Assembly: GCA_002256245.1 (NCBI GenBank)
Contig: NKIU01000006.1
Location: 183,548 to 247,547, forward strand
Length of the DNA: 64,000 bases
Direction: 5' to 3'
DNA from: Pseudorhodobacter sp. PARRP1
GTDB taxonomy: Bacteria > Pseudomonadota > Alphaproteobacteria > Rhodobacterales > Rhodobacteraceae
The number at the start of each line of letters is the position of its first letter. Within the stretch, counting starts at the first letter, position 1. The notes under the pieces were generated by a model that was given only the letters and a program-made list of their open reading frames with translations, was not told where the DNA came from and made no database searches. A program made the translations under genes and the position numbers. Positions 8,169-15,864 of this stretch are shown here, in pieces.

Positions 8169-9137
8169 ATGCTTGACTCAGGCTATAGCGCAAAAGCTGC
8201 GCGCCGCGCGCTGCACGCGTTCTTACCCAGCGAAGAATTCGCGCTGACCTCGCTCAAAGACCCAACAAAACTCTACGATACCTGGGTGTTTCGCTGCAAA
8301 GTTCGCGGCAAGAATTCCTCTTTCGTCTGCAAACTCAGCTCGCCAGACGCGGCGGGCCGTTCCAAAATACTAAACCAGTATGAACGCCTGAAATCGACCA
8401 ACGCCGATCTAAAAAATCCATTGCTCACCGCACCGCAAGCCTTGGCATTCATCGAAAAAGAATGCGCCCTGATCATGGAATTTGCGCGGGGTGAATCGCT
8501 TCAAGACCTGCTGCCACAGTTTACCGAACTCGCCGATATCAGGGCCCATCTGCACAATGCAGGCCGCTGGCTTGCTAGCTTCCAACAGACAACCATGAAA
8601 CCTGCCGCATTTGACGCCACGCCGCACATGAACTGGCTGCAAAAAAAGCTCCAACGTCACGCCGAAAACCTAAGTGAGATTCCAGATTACGATGCCTTCA
8701 TGCCCCAGTTCCACGAGCTAAAGCAACTCGCCGACCAAGCCCAAGGCTTGCCCGCCACGCGCTGCGTGACGCATCGAGACTTTCATCTCGGCAACCTAAT
8801 TTTGGGCCGCAAAGGCACAGTCTACGGCATAGACTTTGAGAACAAAAAGGAAGATGACGCGCTAAGGGATGTGATGTCTTTCCTCTATGATTTTACGATG
8901 AAATGGCCTGACCATGACACACCATTTCAAAGCTTCCAGACCGCCGCCGCAGTTATGTGGCAGGGATACGGTGACCATACGACTGCGCCCACAGTGCTTG
9001 GGTTTTTTCAAAAGTTTTCGGCCTTGAACGGTTGGTCAGGCTTAGACAATCGCAGCCTTGCCGATCAAAATAGGCGGCATCGGCTGAAATGGCTAAAGCG
9101 TTTGGCCGAAACCAACCTGCTAGTCATTGCGCGCTAA
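8169..9137 (+). CDS. Aminoglycoside-phosphotransferase-fold kinase
   Basis: 322 residues from the ATG at 8169; a TTG at 8088 would add 27 residues. It carries the APH/choline-kinase catalytic loop THRDFHLGN (D204, N209) and the metal-binding YGIDFEN (D222). The N-lobe has a lysine in FVCKLSSP and an ALIMEFARGESL hinge. Its substrate could be an aminoglycoside, a lipopolysaccharide sugar, a choline-like metabolite or a protein. It follows the repressor in the same direction and has a lower GC feel than the core genes, so it may be a prophage cargo (moron) gene or host DNA at the phage end. Confidence 0.7.
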   Translation: MLDSGYSAKAARRALHAFLPSEEFALTSLKDPTKLYDTWVFRCKVRGKNSSFVCKLSSPDAAGRSKILNQYERLKSTNADLKNPLLTAPQALAFIEKECALIMEFARGESLQDLLPQFTELADIRAHLHNAGRWLASFQQTTMKPAAFDATPHMNWLQKKLQRHAENLSEIPDYDAFMPQFHELKQLADQAQGLPATRCVTHRDFHLGNLILGRKGTVYGIDFENKKEDDALRDVMSFLYDFTMKWPDHDTPFQSFQTAAAVMWQGYGDHTTAPTVLGFFQKFSALNGWSGLDNRSLADQNRRHRLKWLKRLAETNLLVIAR

Positions 9138-9540
9138 GCTCGGCTCGTCACGGTCCAAACATCTAACCAACGCTTTCATAATTTGCACTATTCGAAATGC
9201 CCCCATGCGGAGCAATCCCGCTGGCCTGCTTGCAAAATCACCGATTTCGCCGCAAGCAGAAAAGTCTGCTTCGTCCGCAGAGCTGCCGGTCGCCTTCCGG
9301 CTCAGCCCTGCTTTTGCGTGTAAGGCAGCAAATGGCAGCTAGGAGTCAATTCCGATGCTCCCACCACGACATGCCCAAAATCACTTCCCAGAATGAAAAA
9401 CGCCACCCGGAGGGCGGCGGTCATTTCTGCATATATTTTCAGTATGTTATCGGAACTGGGAAGTGATTTGCGAACTGGGAAGCGCTCTTCCCAGTTCCAA
9501 CGTGTAAATTGCACCGCGACGCCCATGCACTCGCCCCAAT
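9138..9540. other. Noncoding stretch with TTCCCAG palindromes
   Basis: No credible gene. It holds two inverted repeats built on the same core. AAATCACTTCCCAG (9378-9391) is repeated inverted and perfect at 9456-9469, enclosing a GC-rich GCC-rich hairpin at about 9402-9419. Next to it, an 11-base perfect palindrome arm pair around CGCT spans 9472-9497. The core TTCCCAG/CTGGGAA therefore occurs four times in 120 bases. Confidence 0.6.
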
Positions 9541-9840
9541 AACACCCCGTTAAACCCTTATTTTACTGCTATTTAAACGGTCCACTTGCGCGCTCCGCCA
9601 ATCGGCCCCGCAACCACGACCTGGCTCTATTTTCGGCCATTTTCGTGCACTCTGCCAACTCCGGGCCATCCGCACCGCCAACCCTTCTCAGCCCCGCCAA
9701 CTCCCTTATTTCGTTAGCTTTAACCGCGAGTTCCCACCAGTTCCTAGATATTCCCGCTTCTCTGCAGGTTATGGTGTCAACACACAACCATAGTTGGCAG
9801 AGTTTGACACCATAACCTGCAGCAACGCGATTTTCAGAAT
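9541..9840. repeat. Dispersed repeat, copy 1 (palindrome-bearing)
   Basis: First of three related segments. It begins with CCCCGTTAAACCCTTATTTTACT (first part at 9545-9567) and an adjacent TTTAAACGGTC, later has TTCCCACCAGTTCC (9731-9744) and ends in a perfect 19-base inverted repeat, 9762-9780 against 9804-9822 (arms CTGCAGGTTATGGTGTCAA). The arms enclose 23 bases. The same order of elements recurs at 11310-11615 and partly at 12360-12560. Confidence 0.75.
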
Positions 9841-9962
9841 TTAGCGGCGGGGTCAACTGGATACCCGCTCGCACGGTTTCCGATTTCGCGCCGCCAAGCA
9901 GGTCGCAAATCGGAAACGGGGGGCAGAACCATCCCCGCAAACGATCCCGTTAAAGGGGGCAT
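9841..9962. other. Noncoding spacer with an inverted repeat
   Basis: Contains GTTTCCGATTT and its exact inverted copy AAATCGGAAAC within 9878-9921, and a TTTAAA-rich patch at 9950-9980. No gene is seen. Confidence 0.4.
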
Positions 9963-10229
9963 TTAAACCTCGTTTAAAGGGTCGATCCAACCTCCGGCCG
10001 CAATGCTGATCAGGTCCATGCCCAGCGAGGCCAACCCCAGCAGCCACAACTCCCCGACCGTCTCGTTCGGCAATACCTGCGCTCGCTCTTGCAATCGCCG
10101 CCCCACGGCCGCCATCACGGGCCCGCCCTCGACGCATTCCGAGAGCCAATGCAACGTGCCCGCGATGAAGCGCTGGCCCGCGCCTGCGTGATTAAACCGA
10201 GCCAGCCCAGCAGCGAGTTCTTGTTCTCT
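9963..10229 (-). pseudogene. ORF fragment without a credible start
   Basis: An open frame directly after the protease gene stop, ending at 9963. The translation is protein-like (GQRFIAGTLHWLSECVEGG, then LPNETVGELWLLGLASLGMD), but the frame opens after a stop at the protease gene end and has no ATG or GTG preceded by a ribosome binding site; the first ATG is internal. It may be the 3' part of a gene cut by a deletion. Function unknown. Confidence 0.35.
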
Positions 10230-10230
10230 C

Positions 10231-11028
10231 CTAAAGGGTTTTCACATGCGGATGCTTTGCTGTCCTGCCGTTGGTGATAATTCTTGTCACAATCTCCATC
10301 GGCCAAACGATCCCGAGTTGAAGATCAGCTGATCCTTCTACGCCTATACGCCCCGAGTAGATGCCCACAATTTTTGCTGCTGACTGGCTTAAAGCAATGT
10401 CCCCTGCCTCGCTAACATAGATGCCGTTGACACTTGTCTGAATGACCAGCGAACCAGACATGCCCGGCCTAGACGCTGTATCGATCAAGAATTTTGGGTT
10501 TTCCGAAACCAAGGCAACTGAAGGTTCTGAGGCAATACTTGCCCGCTTCCAAATGGGAAGGCTCTGAGTTTCCAGAAGAAAGGGGAAGCCAAGTACAAAA
10601 ACATCGCTTCCGATACTCGTTTTCATGTCAACTGTATACTCTGTGCCGTCGCCCAAATCGTCGTTAACGCAGAACAAAATGACACCCTCTGGAACCAAAA
10701 TCTGCATAGCGACCACGTCCACGAGCGCTGCTTCGTCCTCGTACTCTAACCAATTTGGGCAAGCATCTCGGCTATAGAGGTCATAAACGTCTGTCCAGAA
10801 ATTTGAGATTTTTCCATTTGCACCCGGAAACCACACCTTGATTTTGTTCGGCATGTCTCTGCTGCCTGCCACCACAGGCCTCAGGCCGTCACGGTGTTTA
10901 CCTGAGACGTTGTGCCAATTCGTGACCAGGAATATCTTATCCTCTCCGCTTGGAGTGTGCGTCCGAACTAGGAAGGCAGTTGCGTGACTCAAAACGACAT
11001 CACCCAAGAGCATTTCGATGTAGAGCAC
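10231..11028 (-). CDS. Stand-alone trypsin-like serine protease
   Basis: 265 residues. All three chymotrypsin-fold catalytic residues are visible in order: H39 (LVTNWHNV), D104 (ALVDVVAMQI) and S191 (SRPGMSGSLVI, the GxSG nucleophile). There is no signal peptide, PDZ domain or membrane span, so it is predicted cytoplasmic, unlike Deg/HtrA proteases. Cytoplasmic trypsin-like proteases of this size recur in accessory islands, sometimes paired with effector proteins. Here it is flanked by repeat copies 1 and 2 and has no obvious partner beyond the neighbouring nuclease remnant. Function is inferred from fold only. Confidence 0.75.
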   Translation of the reverse strand: MLYIEMLLGDVVLSHATAFLVRTHTPSGEDKIFLVTNWHNVSGKHRDGLRPVVAGSRDMPNKIKVWFPGANGKISNFWTDVYDLYSRDACPNWLEYEDEAALVDVVAMQILVPEGVILFCVNDDLGDGTEYTVDMKTSIGSDVFVLGFPFLLETQSLPIWKRASIASEPSVALVSENPKFLIDTASRPGMSGSLVIQTSVNGIYVSEAGDIALSQSAAKIVGIYSGRIGVEGSADLQLGIVWPMEIVTRIITNGRTAKHPHVKTL

Positions 11029-11309
11029 TTTTAGAGACCAGCTATCGACAGTTGCGTTAGGTATTTTTGAACTCCGTCTCCTAAACTGCTGATGTTAGTG
11101 GCAGTAAGACAGCTGGCCAATAATGTTGACAATGATGGCCAAGCCAAAAATCTGTTGCATGTTCGCAGGGCGGGACACTGGACCATGCCGCCCGCTTAAA
11201 TGTTTAGTTGCAACGACTTAGCCTAACATGCAAATCGACATCCTAACATGCAACGCGATTTGCATGTTCCGGGCGGCCAAAAGGCCCCAAAAGCGATCCA
11301 ATCGCCCTC
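11029..11309. other. Noncoding stretch with AACATGCAA repeats
   Basis: No gene seen. A perfect 13-base inverted repeat (AACATGCAAATCG at 11225-11237, inverted copy at 11256-11268) encloses another direct copy of TAACATGCAA at 11244-11253; a further TTGCATGTT lies near 11155. The arrangement resembles iterons or a multi-site operator. It lies upstream of the protease gene, whose promoter should be in this stretch. Confidence 0.5.
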
Positions 11310-11615
11310 GATAACCCCCCGTTAAACCCTTATTTTACTTGCGTTTAAACGGTCACTTTCCCGCCTCGCCCAATCAGCCCGCGATGCCCGCGCAGGCCCC
11401 GCCAAAGGCCCTTTTCAGCGTCTCTGCCAACTCCGCCACTTGCAGCCCGTCGCGCCACCCTTTGGCGTTCAAGCTCCTGTAATCACGTCACTTTTCGCCA
11501 GTTCCCACCACTTCCCAGATATTCCCGCTTCTCTGCAGGTTATGGTGTCAACACACAGGCGTGACAGCAAAAGCTGCAGAGTTTGACAGCATAACCTGCA
11601 GCAACGCGGTTTGTG
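11310..11615. repeat. Dispersed repeat, copy 2 (palindrome-bearing)
   Basis: Same elements in the same order as copy 1: CCCGTTAAACCCTTATTTTACT from about 11319, TTTAAACGGTCAC, then TTCCCACCACTTCCCAGATA and the inverted repeat 11533-11551 against 11583-11601, with one mismatch between arms. It lies directly 3' of the nuclease-like gene, so on the minus strand the palindrome could also act as a terminator hairpin. Confidence 0.75.
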
Positions 11616-11630
11616 ATCTGGAGGATGCTT

Positions 11631-12239
11631 CTAGCGTCGCCTCAAACCGGCAGCGTGAAGCGAAGCCTGATTTCGGCTCCAGGCGTCATTCACCAAGTCG
11701 CTCCATTGGATCACTTCGATAGACCCTTGGACTTCCCCTTCTAGCATGCGCAAGCGGCCCTGGCGGTTTGCTGTGGTCTTCCAACTCGATAACTGTGTTT
11801 TCAGATCTCCGATGATATCTGCAACAACGTAGCAGTAAAAAATGCAGTCCGGAGCGATCCTCACACGTTCGCGGCCAAACGCTTCGACTTCGCCTCCCTG
11901 CAACTGCAGCAGATATTTGGTGATTTGCTGCTCAACTTGGTCCTCGGCCTTCTGATATTCTCGTCGACCGGGGCGTTTGAACTCAACGATCATAACTTCG
12001 CGTAGCGGCTCAGAAACGTCGATACCGCCCTTTTGATCGTTCGGATCGACCGCCCCTAAACCATAAGCCACATCCCAGACGAGCAGATCAGGACGATCCG
12101 CTGTGCCGCCATCTTTCAGAAATTTGTTCAGGCGTACGTCCGAAGCAAACCCCCGCGTGAAAGCCAAGCGTTCATCAACGATCCACAGGTCATGGTCCCT
12201 GCTTTGCGGCGTAAGGCCATCAGAACCTTGCACGCTCAT
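11631..12239 (-). CDS. PD-(D/E)XK nuclease-like protein, probably a 5'-truncated remnant
   Basis: 202 residues. The opening DHDLWIVDERLAFTRGFASD, the central RPDLLVWD (D51) and IVEFKRP (E86, K88), and the later CIFYCYVVADI match the C-terminal PD-(D/E)XK-like domain of much larger bacterial proteins that carry an N-terminal GHKL ATPase. Here only that last domain is present and the ATG at 12239 has no clear ribosome binding site, so the gene is likely a remnant of a longer one, though the nuclease-like core is intact. Its last 17 codons are duplicated at about 12490-12550. Confidence 0.65.
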   Translation of the reverse strand: MSVQGSDGLTPQSRDHDLWIVDERLAFTRGFASDVRLNKFLKDGGTADRPDLLVWDVAYGLGAVDPNDQKGGIDVSEPLREVMIVEFKRPGRREYQKAEDQVEQQITKYLLQLQGGEVEAFGRERVRIAPDCIFYCYVVADIIGDLKTQLSSWKTTANRQGRLRMLEGEVQGSIEVIQWSDLVNDAWSRNQASLHAAGLRRR

Positions 12240-12359
12240 CGGTAGGGGGTGGCTCTTTGCGGCTCAGATCGGCAGAAATATCCGATAAGGTCCATTATGC
12301 AGACTCGGCTCTCATCAAGTCTAGCGGCTTTCCATTGTGGCATAAGCTACGGTTTTCAC
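12240..12359. other. Short noncoding gap upstream of the nuclease remnant
   Basis: 120 bases between the nuclease start and repeat copy 3. No gene. It is probably the junction at which the 5' part of the nuclease gene was lost. Confidence 0.35.
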
Positions 12360-12560
12360 GACCATTTTCGCTGGTTCCCACCAGTTCCCAGACATTCCCG
12401 CGTCTCTGCAGGTTCTGGTGTCACCTCACAGCTGTTGTGGCGTGACAGCTAAAGCTGCAGAGTCTGCAGCAACGCGAATTTGCGATCCTGGGGGATGCTT
12501 ATAGCGTCGCCTCAGGCCGGCGGCGTGAAGCGGAGGCTGGTTGCGGCTCTATGTTGACAA
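12360..12560. repeat. Dispersed repeat, copy 3, with a duplicated nuclease 3' end
   Basis: Contains TTCCCACCAGTTCCCAGACA (12375-12394), a decayed form of the palindrome (CTGCAGGTTCTGGTGTCA from 12406) and AGCAACGCG, in the same order as copies 1 and 2. Beyond it, 12490-12550 translates on the minus strand to RNQPPLHAAGLRRR, nearly identical to the C-terminus of the nuclease-like protein at 11631. Copy 3 therefore marks the 3' end of a second, otherwise deleted, paralogue. Confidence 0.7.
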
Positions 12561-12630
12561 CGCTGGCCATAAGTGCGCCGGCGGCATGTCAACTTTCGGT
12601 GTCACATGCGCCACTGGGATTGGCTTGCGC

Positions 12631-14088
12631 TTATGCCCGGGCCTTGGTTAGGGCCCCAGCCCACTGGTTGCGCTCTCTTTCCCGAACCACCTCGAGCATT
12701 TCTGGATGAAAGACGCGGATCTGTGCGCCTCCGGACAGAGCTGCGCCAAGTGCCATCGAAGCAACACCCATTGCGCCGATCTCCTGAATATCCAATTGCA
12801 GGACGCGCCGCCCGATCAGGTCGGATTGCAGTTGCATGAGAAAGGCGTTGATCGAAGCGCCGCCATCGGCACGCAGATCATGGAGGGCATGGCCAATGTC
12901 GCTTTCCATTGCAGAAAAAACGTCGGCAATTTGATGCGCAATGGCCTCAAAGGTCGCGCGCGCGATATGGGCCGGGCCCGTCGCATGTGTCATGCCAGTG
13001 ATCGTGCCGGTTGCGTGATCATCCCAATGTGGCGCGCCAAGTCCAGCGAGGGCGGGGACGAAGGAAACGCCACCGTTGTCTGGCACCGTTTGTGCCAACG
13101 CGGAAAGGGTGGCCGCGTTTTCCAGACCCAGCAACCGCGCGGCAAAAGCGGCGGCTTGGGCCGATACCGTAATATTGCCTTCCAGCGCATAGGCGGTGCC
13201 AGTGCGATTGGTCCAGGCGATGGTGCCCGAAAGCCCATGCGTTGAGGCGACGCGGCCGGGCGTCAGCGTCATCAGGGATGAGCCCGTGCCATAGGTTGCT
13301 TTTACGGTGCCCGGTGCGCGCACGCCGTGGCCATAAAGGGCGGCGTGGCTATCGCCCATCATCGCAAGGATCGGCACGGCTTCGGGCAACGCCGTTACAT
13401 TTGCGGCCGTCTCGCCAAAGCGGCTGTCCGAGGGCATGGGCTTCGGCAAACAACCCAGCGGCACGCCGAAAATCGCGCAGAGGTCGGGACTGAAGGCCAG
13501 CGTTTCGGTGTTGAAAAGTTGGGTGCGCGAGGCGTTGGAATGATCGGTGGCAAAGACTTTGCCGCCGGTCAGGTTCCACAACAGCCACGCGTCAACGGTT
13601 CCGGCGCGCAGATGCCCGGCCTTGGCAAGCGCTGCGGCTCCTTCGACATTTTCCAGAACCCACGCCAGTTTTGACGCCGGAAACAGCGGGTTGATATCAA
13701 GGCCCGTCATGTCGCGCACTTGCGTATTGAGACCTGCGCTCGTCAGTTCTTCACAAACCTCGGCGGTGCGACGGCACTGCCAGATAATCGCGGGACAGAT
13801 CGGGGCCGAGTTTCGGGCATCCCAGACCACAATCGTCTCGCGTTGATTGGCGATGGCAATGCCATCAATCGGGCCATCGGTTTGGGCAACGATCTGCGCG
13901 ATCACGTCCTGCACCGATTTCCAGATGTCATGGGCCGATTGCTCGGCCCATCCGGCGTGCGGATAGGCAGTGGTCAACGGATCCGACGCTCGCGCCAGGA
14001 TCTCACCCGTCTCGGCAATCAAAAGCGCCTTGGTGTTGGTGGTGCCTTGATCAATCGCCAGAATCCGCCGACTGCTCATTTGCGGCAC
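12631..14088 (-). CDS. FGGY-family sugar kinase (apulose/xylulose/glycerol kinase type)
   Basis: 485 residues. N-terminal phosphate-binding motif LAIDQGTTNTKALL, then ANQRETIVVWD and CRRTAEVCEEL typical of the glycerol-kinase side of the family, MMGDSHAALYGHG, KATYGTGSSLM and the C-terminal ADGGASINAFLMQLQSDLIG FGGY signature. It should phosphorylate a keto-sugar with ATP. It is the last gene of the leftward operon, coupled to the transketolase C-subunit by a 13-base overlap. With a FucI-like isomerase and split transketolase beside it, the product is likely a ketose phosphate fed to the transketolase; apulose is one candidate. Confidence 0.85.
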   Translation of the reverse strand: MPQMSSRRILAIDQGTTNTKALLIAETGEILARASDPLTTAYPHAGWAEQSAHDIWKSVQDVIAQIVAQTDGPIDGIAIANQRETIVVWDARNSAPICPAIIWQCRRTAEVCEELTSAGLNTQVRDMTGLDINPLFPASKLAWVLENVEGAAALAKAGHLRAGTVDAWLLWNLTGGKVFATDHSNASRTQLFNTETLAFSPDLCAIFGVPLGCLPKPMPSDSRFGETAANVTALPEAVPILAMMGDSHAALYGHGVRAPGTVKATYGTGSSLMTLTPGRVASTHGLSGTIAWTNRTGTAYALEGNITVSAQAAAFAARLLGLENAATLSALAQTVPDNGGVSFVPALAGLGAPHWDDHATGTITGMTHATGPAHIARATFEAIAHQIADVFSAMESDIGHALHDLRADGGASINAFLMQLQSDLIGRRVLQLDIQEIGAMGVASMALGAALSGGAQIRVFHPEMLEVVRERERNQWAGALTKARA

Positions 14089-15038
14089 CGCTGCAGTGCG
14101 CGCCGCGCAGCGGCAGCGATGCCGTCAGCCGAAAGGCCAAATTCTTTGAACAGCCAATCGACGGAACCCGTCGGCACAAACCCCGGAAAGCCAACCCGCT
14201 CAACCGGCACGGGATGGTTGGAGGCGGTGAGTTCGGCCACTGCCCCGCCCAGACCGCCGCGCACCGAGGCTTCTTCCACCGTGACAATCGCGCCCGTCTC
14301 TGTGGCCGCAGCCAGAACGGCGGCCTCGTCAAGCGGGTTGATCGTGGCCATATTCAGCACGCGCGCCGAAATGCCTTCGGCCTTGAGTGCCTCTGCGGCA
14401 GCAACGGCAAGGTGAACAGTGGTGCCGCAACCGATCAGCGTCACATCGCTGCCTTGGTGCACCAGCTCTGCCTTGCCCATGCGAAACACGCGGTTGGGCA
14501 CGTCAAGCGCAGGCACCGGCATCCGCGAGAGGCGGATATAGACCGGGCCGTCATGTGCTGCCGCCCATTTGATCGCCTCGGCTGTTTCCCAAGGATCGGC
14601 GGGGGCGATGACGGTGAGGTTGGTCAGGGGTCGCAGCCAAGCGAAATCCTCGATCGAGTGATGGGTCGGCCCCAGTTCGCCGTAAGCCACACCCGAAGAC
14701 TGGCCCACCAGTTTGACGTTAAAACCAGCATAAGCGATGTCAGCCTTGACTTGTTCCAGCGAGCGCGATGTCAGAAAGCACCCCGCCGCCGACACGAACG
14801 GAATCCGACCGCCATTGGCAAGGCCCGCGCCGACGCCAACCATGCATTGCTCGGCAATGCCGACATTGACAAGGCGGTCGGGGAATTTCTTTTGAAACCC
14901 GCCCAATTTGGACGATCCGACAGAGTCATTGACCACGACCACGATGCGCTCATCGGATGCGGCCAGTGTCTCAAGCGTTGCGACCCAAGCCTCGCGACAA
15001 TCATAGAGGCCTTCGGTTTTTGCGGCAGGGGCGGCCAT
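14076..15038 (-). CDS. Transketolase C-terminal subunit (split transketolase)
   Basis: 320 residues covering the pyrimidine-binding and C-terminal domains. NVGIAEQCMVGVGAGLA contains the glutamate that activates thiamine diphosphate, and HHSIEDFAWLRPLTNLTVIAPADPWET is typical of transketolase half-proteins. It pairs with the N-subunit encoded immediately upstream, sharing the ATG/stop junction at 15038. Split transketolases with a sugar kinase and an ABC importer are known in pentose or apiose catabolism (for example AptA/AptB of the apulose-4-phosphate route). The substrate here is not proven. Confidence 0.88.
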   Translation of the reverse strand: MAAPAAKTEGLYDCREAWVATLETLAASDERIVVVVNDSVGSSKLGGFQKKFPDRLVNVGIAEQCMVGVGAGLANGGRIPFVSAAGCFLTSRSLEQVKADIAYAGFNVKLVGQSSGVAYGELGPTHHSIEDFAWLRPLTNLTVIAPADPWETAEAIKWAAAHDGPVYIRLSRMPVPALDVPNRVFRMGKAELVHQGSDVTLIGCGTTVHLAVAAAEALKAEGISARVLNMATINPLDEAAVLAAATETGAIVTVEEASVRGGLGGAVAELTASNHPVPVERVGFPGFVPTGSVDWLFKEFGLSADGIAAAARRALQRCRK

Positions 15039-15856
15039 TAAACAAGTTCCTTCATCGCAAGATCAAACTGTTCGGCATTGGGCACGCCGTGGTGCCAGCT
15101 TGCCTTGTTTTCCATAAAGGACACGCCTTTGCCCTTGGTGGTATTGGCGATAATCGCACGCGGACGGTCGCCCGCAGGAGCCGAAAGCACCTCCAGAAGC
15201 GCCGCCGGGTCATGGCCATCAACCATTGCCACATCCCAGTTGAACGCCTCGAATTTCTTGTCCAGCGGGTCGAGGCCGTTGGTCTCTTCAGTGCCCGCGC
15301 CCTGTTGCAGACGGTTGCGATCCACGATCCAGGTCAGGTTGCGCAAGCCACGGTTGCCCGCGGTCATCGCGGCCTCCCAATGGGAACCCTCTTGGATTTC
15401 GCCATCACCGGTCAAAACGAAAGTGCGGAAATCAGCGCCGGTCATCTGGCCTGCGATGGCTATGCCAAGACCCACGGGCAAGCCGTGGCCCAGCGGGCCG
15501 GTGTTGGTCTCGACGCCCGGCAGATAGTTGCGGTTGGGATGGCCGTTCAGCATCGAGCGTGGCTTCATATAAGTATCTAGCCAGTCTTCGGGGAAATAGC
15601 CCGCAGCACAAAGTGCCGTATAAAGCGCACCGGTGGCATGGCCCTTGGACATGATGAACCGGTCACGCCCCGGCATGTTGGGCGTTTTCGCATCATAATT
15701 CATCACGCCAAAATACAGCGTAGCGATGATGTCGATGGCTGAAAAATCGCCTCCGGGGTGGCCGAGTTGTGCATCAAAGACCATCTTGAAGGCCCGCCGA
15801 CGCATCCAAAGCGCCTTTTGCGCGATCAGCGCGGGTTTGTCATTTTGCAAGGTCAT
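15038..15856 (-). CDS. Transketolase N-terminal subunit (split transketolase)
   Basis: 272 residues from the ATG at 15856, which has AGGAAGG close upstream. It has the thiamine-diphosphate/Mg motif GDGEIQEGSHWEAAM ending in IVDRN, plus GHPGGDFSAIDIIATLYFG and SKGHATGALYTALCAAGYF, all standard for the transketolase N-domain. It forms a heteromer with the C-subunit to move a two-carbon ketol unit between sugar phosphates. Ten bases separate it from the isomerase stop, so the operon order is isomerase, TK-N, TK-C, kinase. Confidence 0.9.
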   Translation of the reverse strand: MTLQNDKPALIAQKALWMRRRAFKMVFDAQLGHPGGDFSAIDIIATLYFGVMNYDAKTPNMPGRDRFIMSKGHATGALYTALCAAGYFPEDWLDTYMKPRSMLNGHPNRNYLPGVETNTGPLGHGLPVGLGIAIAGQMTGADFRTFVLTGDGEIQEGSHWEAAMTAGNRGLRNLTWIVDRNRLQQGAGTEETNGLDPLDKKFEAFNWDVAMVDGHDPAALLEVLSAPAGDRPRAIIANTTKGKGVSFMENKASWHHGVPNAEQFDLAMKELV

Positions 15857-15864
15857 GACCTTCC

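Noticed and set aside
8012..9540. Left end of the Mu-like prophage
   Set aside because: I looked for a terminal CA with MuA-type repeats between the repressor and 9.5 kb but could not fix an end from the sequence alone.
9762..9822. Integron attC site
   Set aside because: The palindrome is symmetrical and at a gene 3' end, but lacks the GTTRRRY/RYYYAAC cores and the usual asymmetry, and no integron integrase is present.
9569..9940. 123-residue leftward open frame over repeat copy 1
   Set aside because: It crosses the palindrome and repeat, has no ribosome binding site and shows no domain.
11220..11275. CRISPR repeats
   Set aside because: The repeats are palindromic with variable spacing and no spacer array or cas gene is present.
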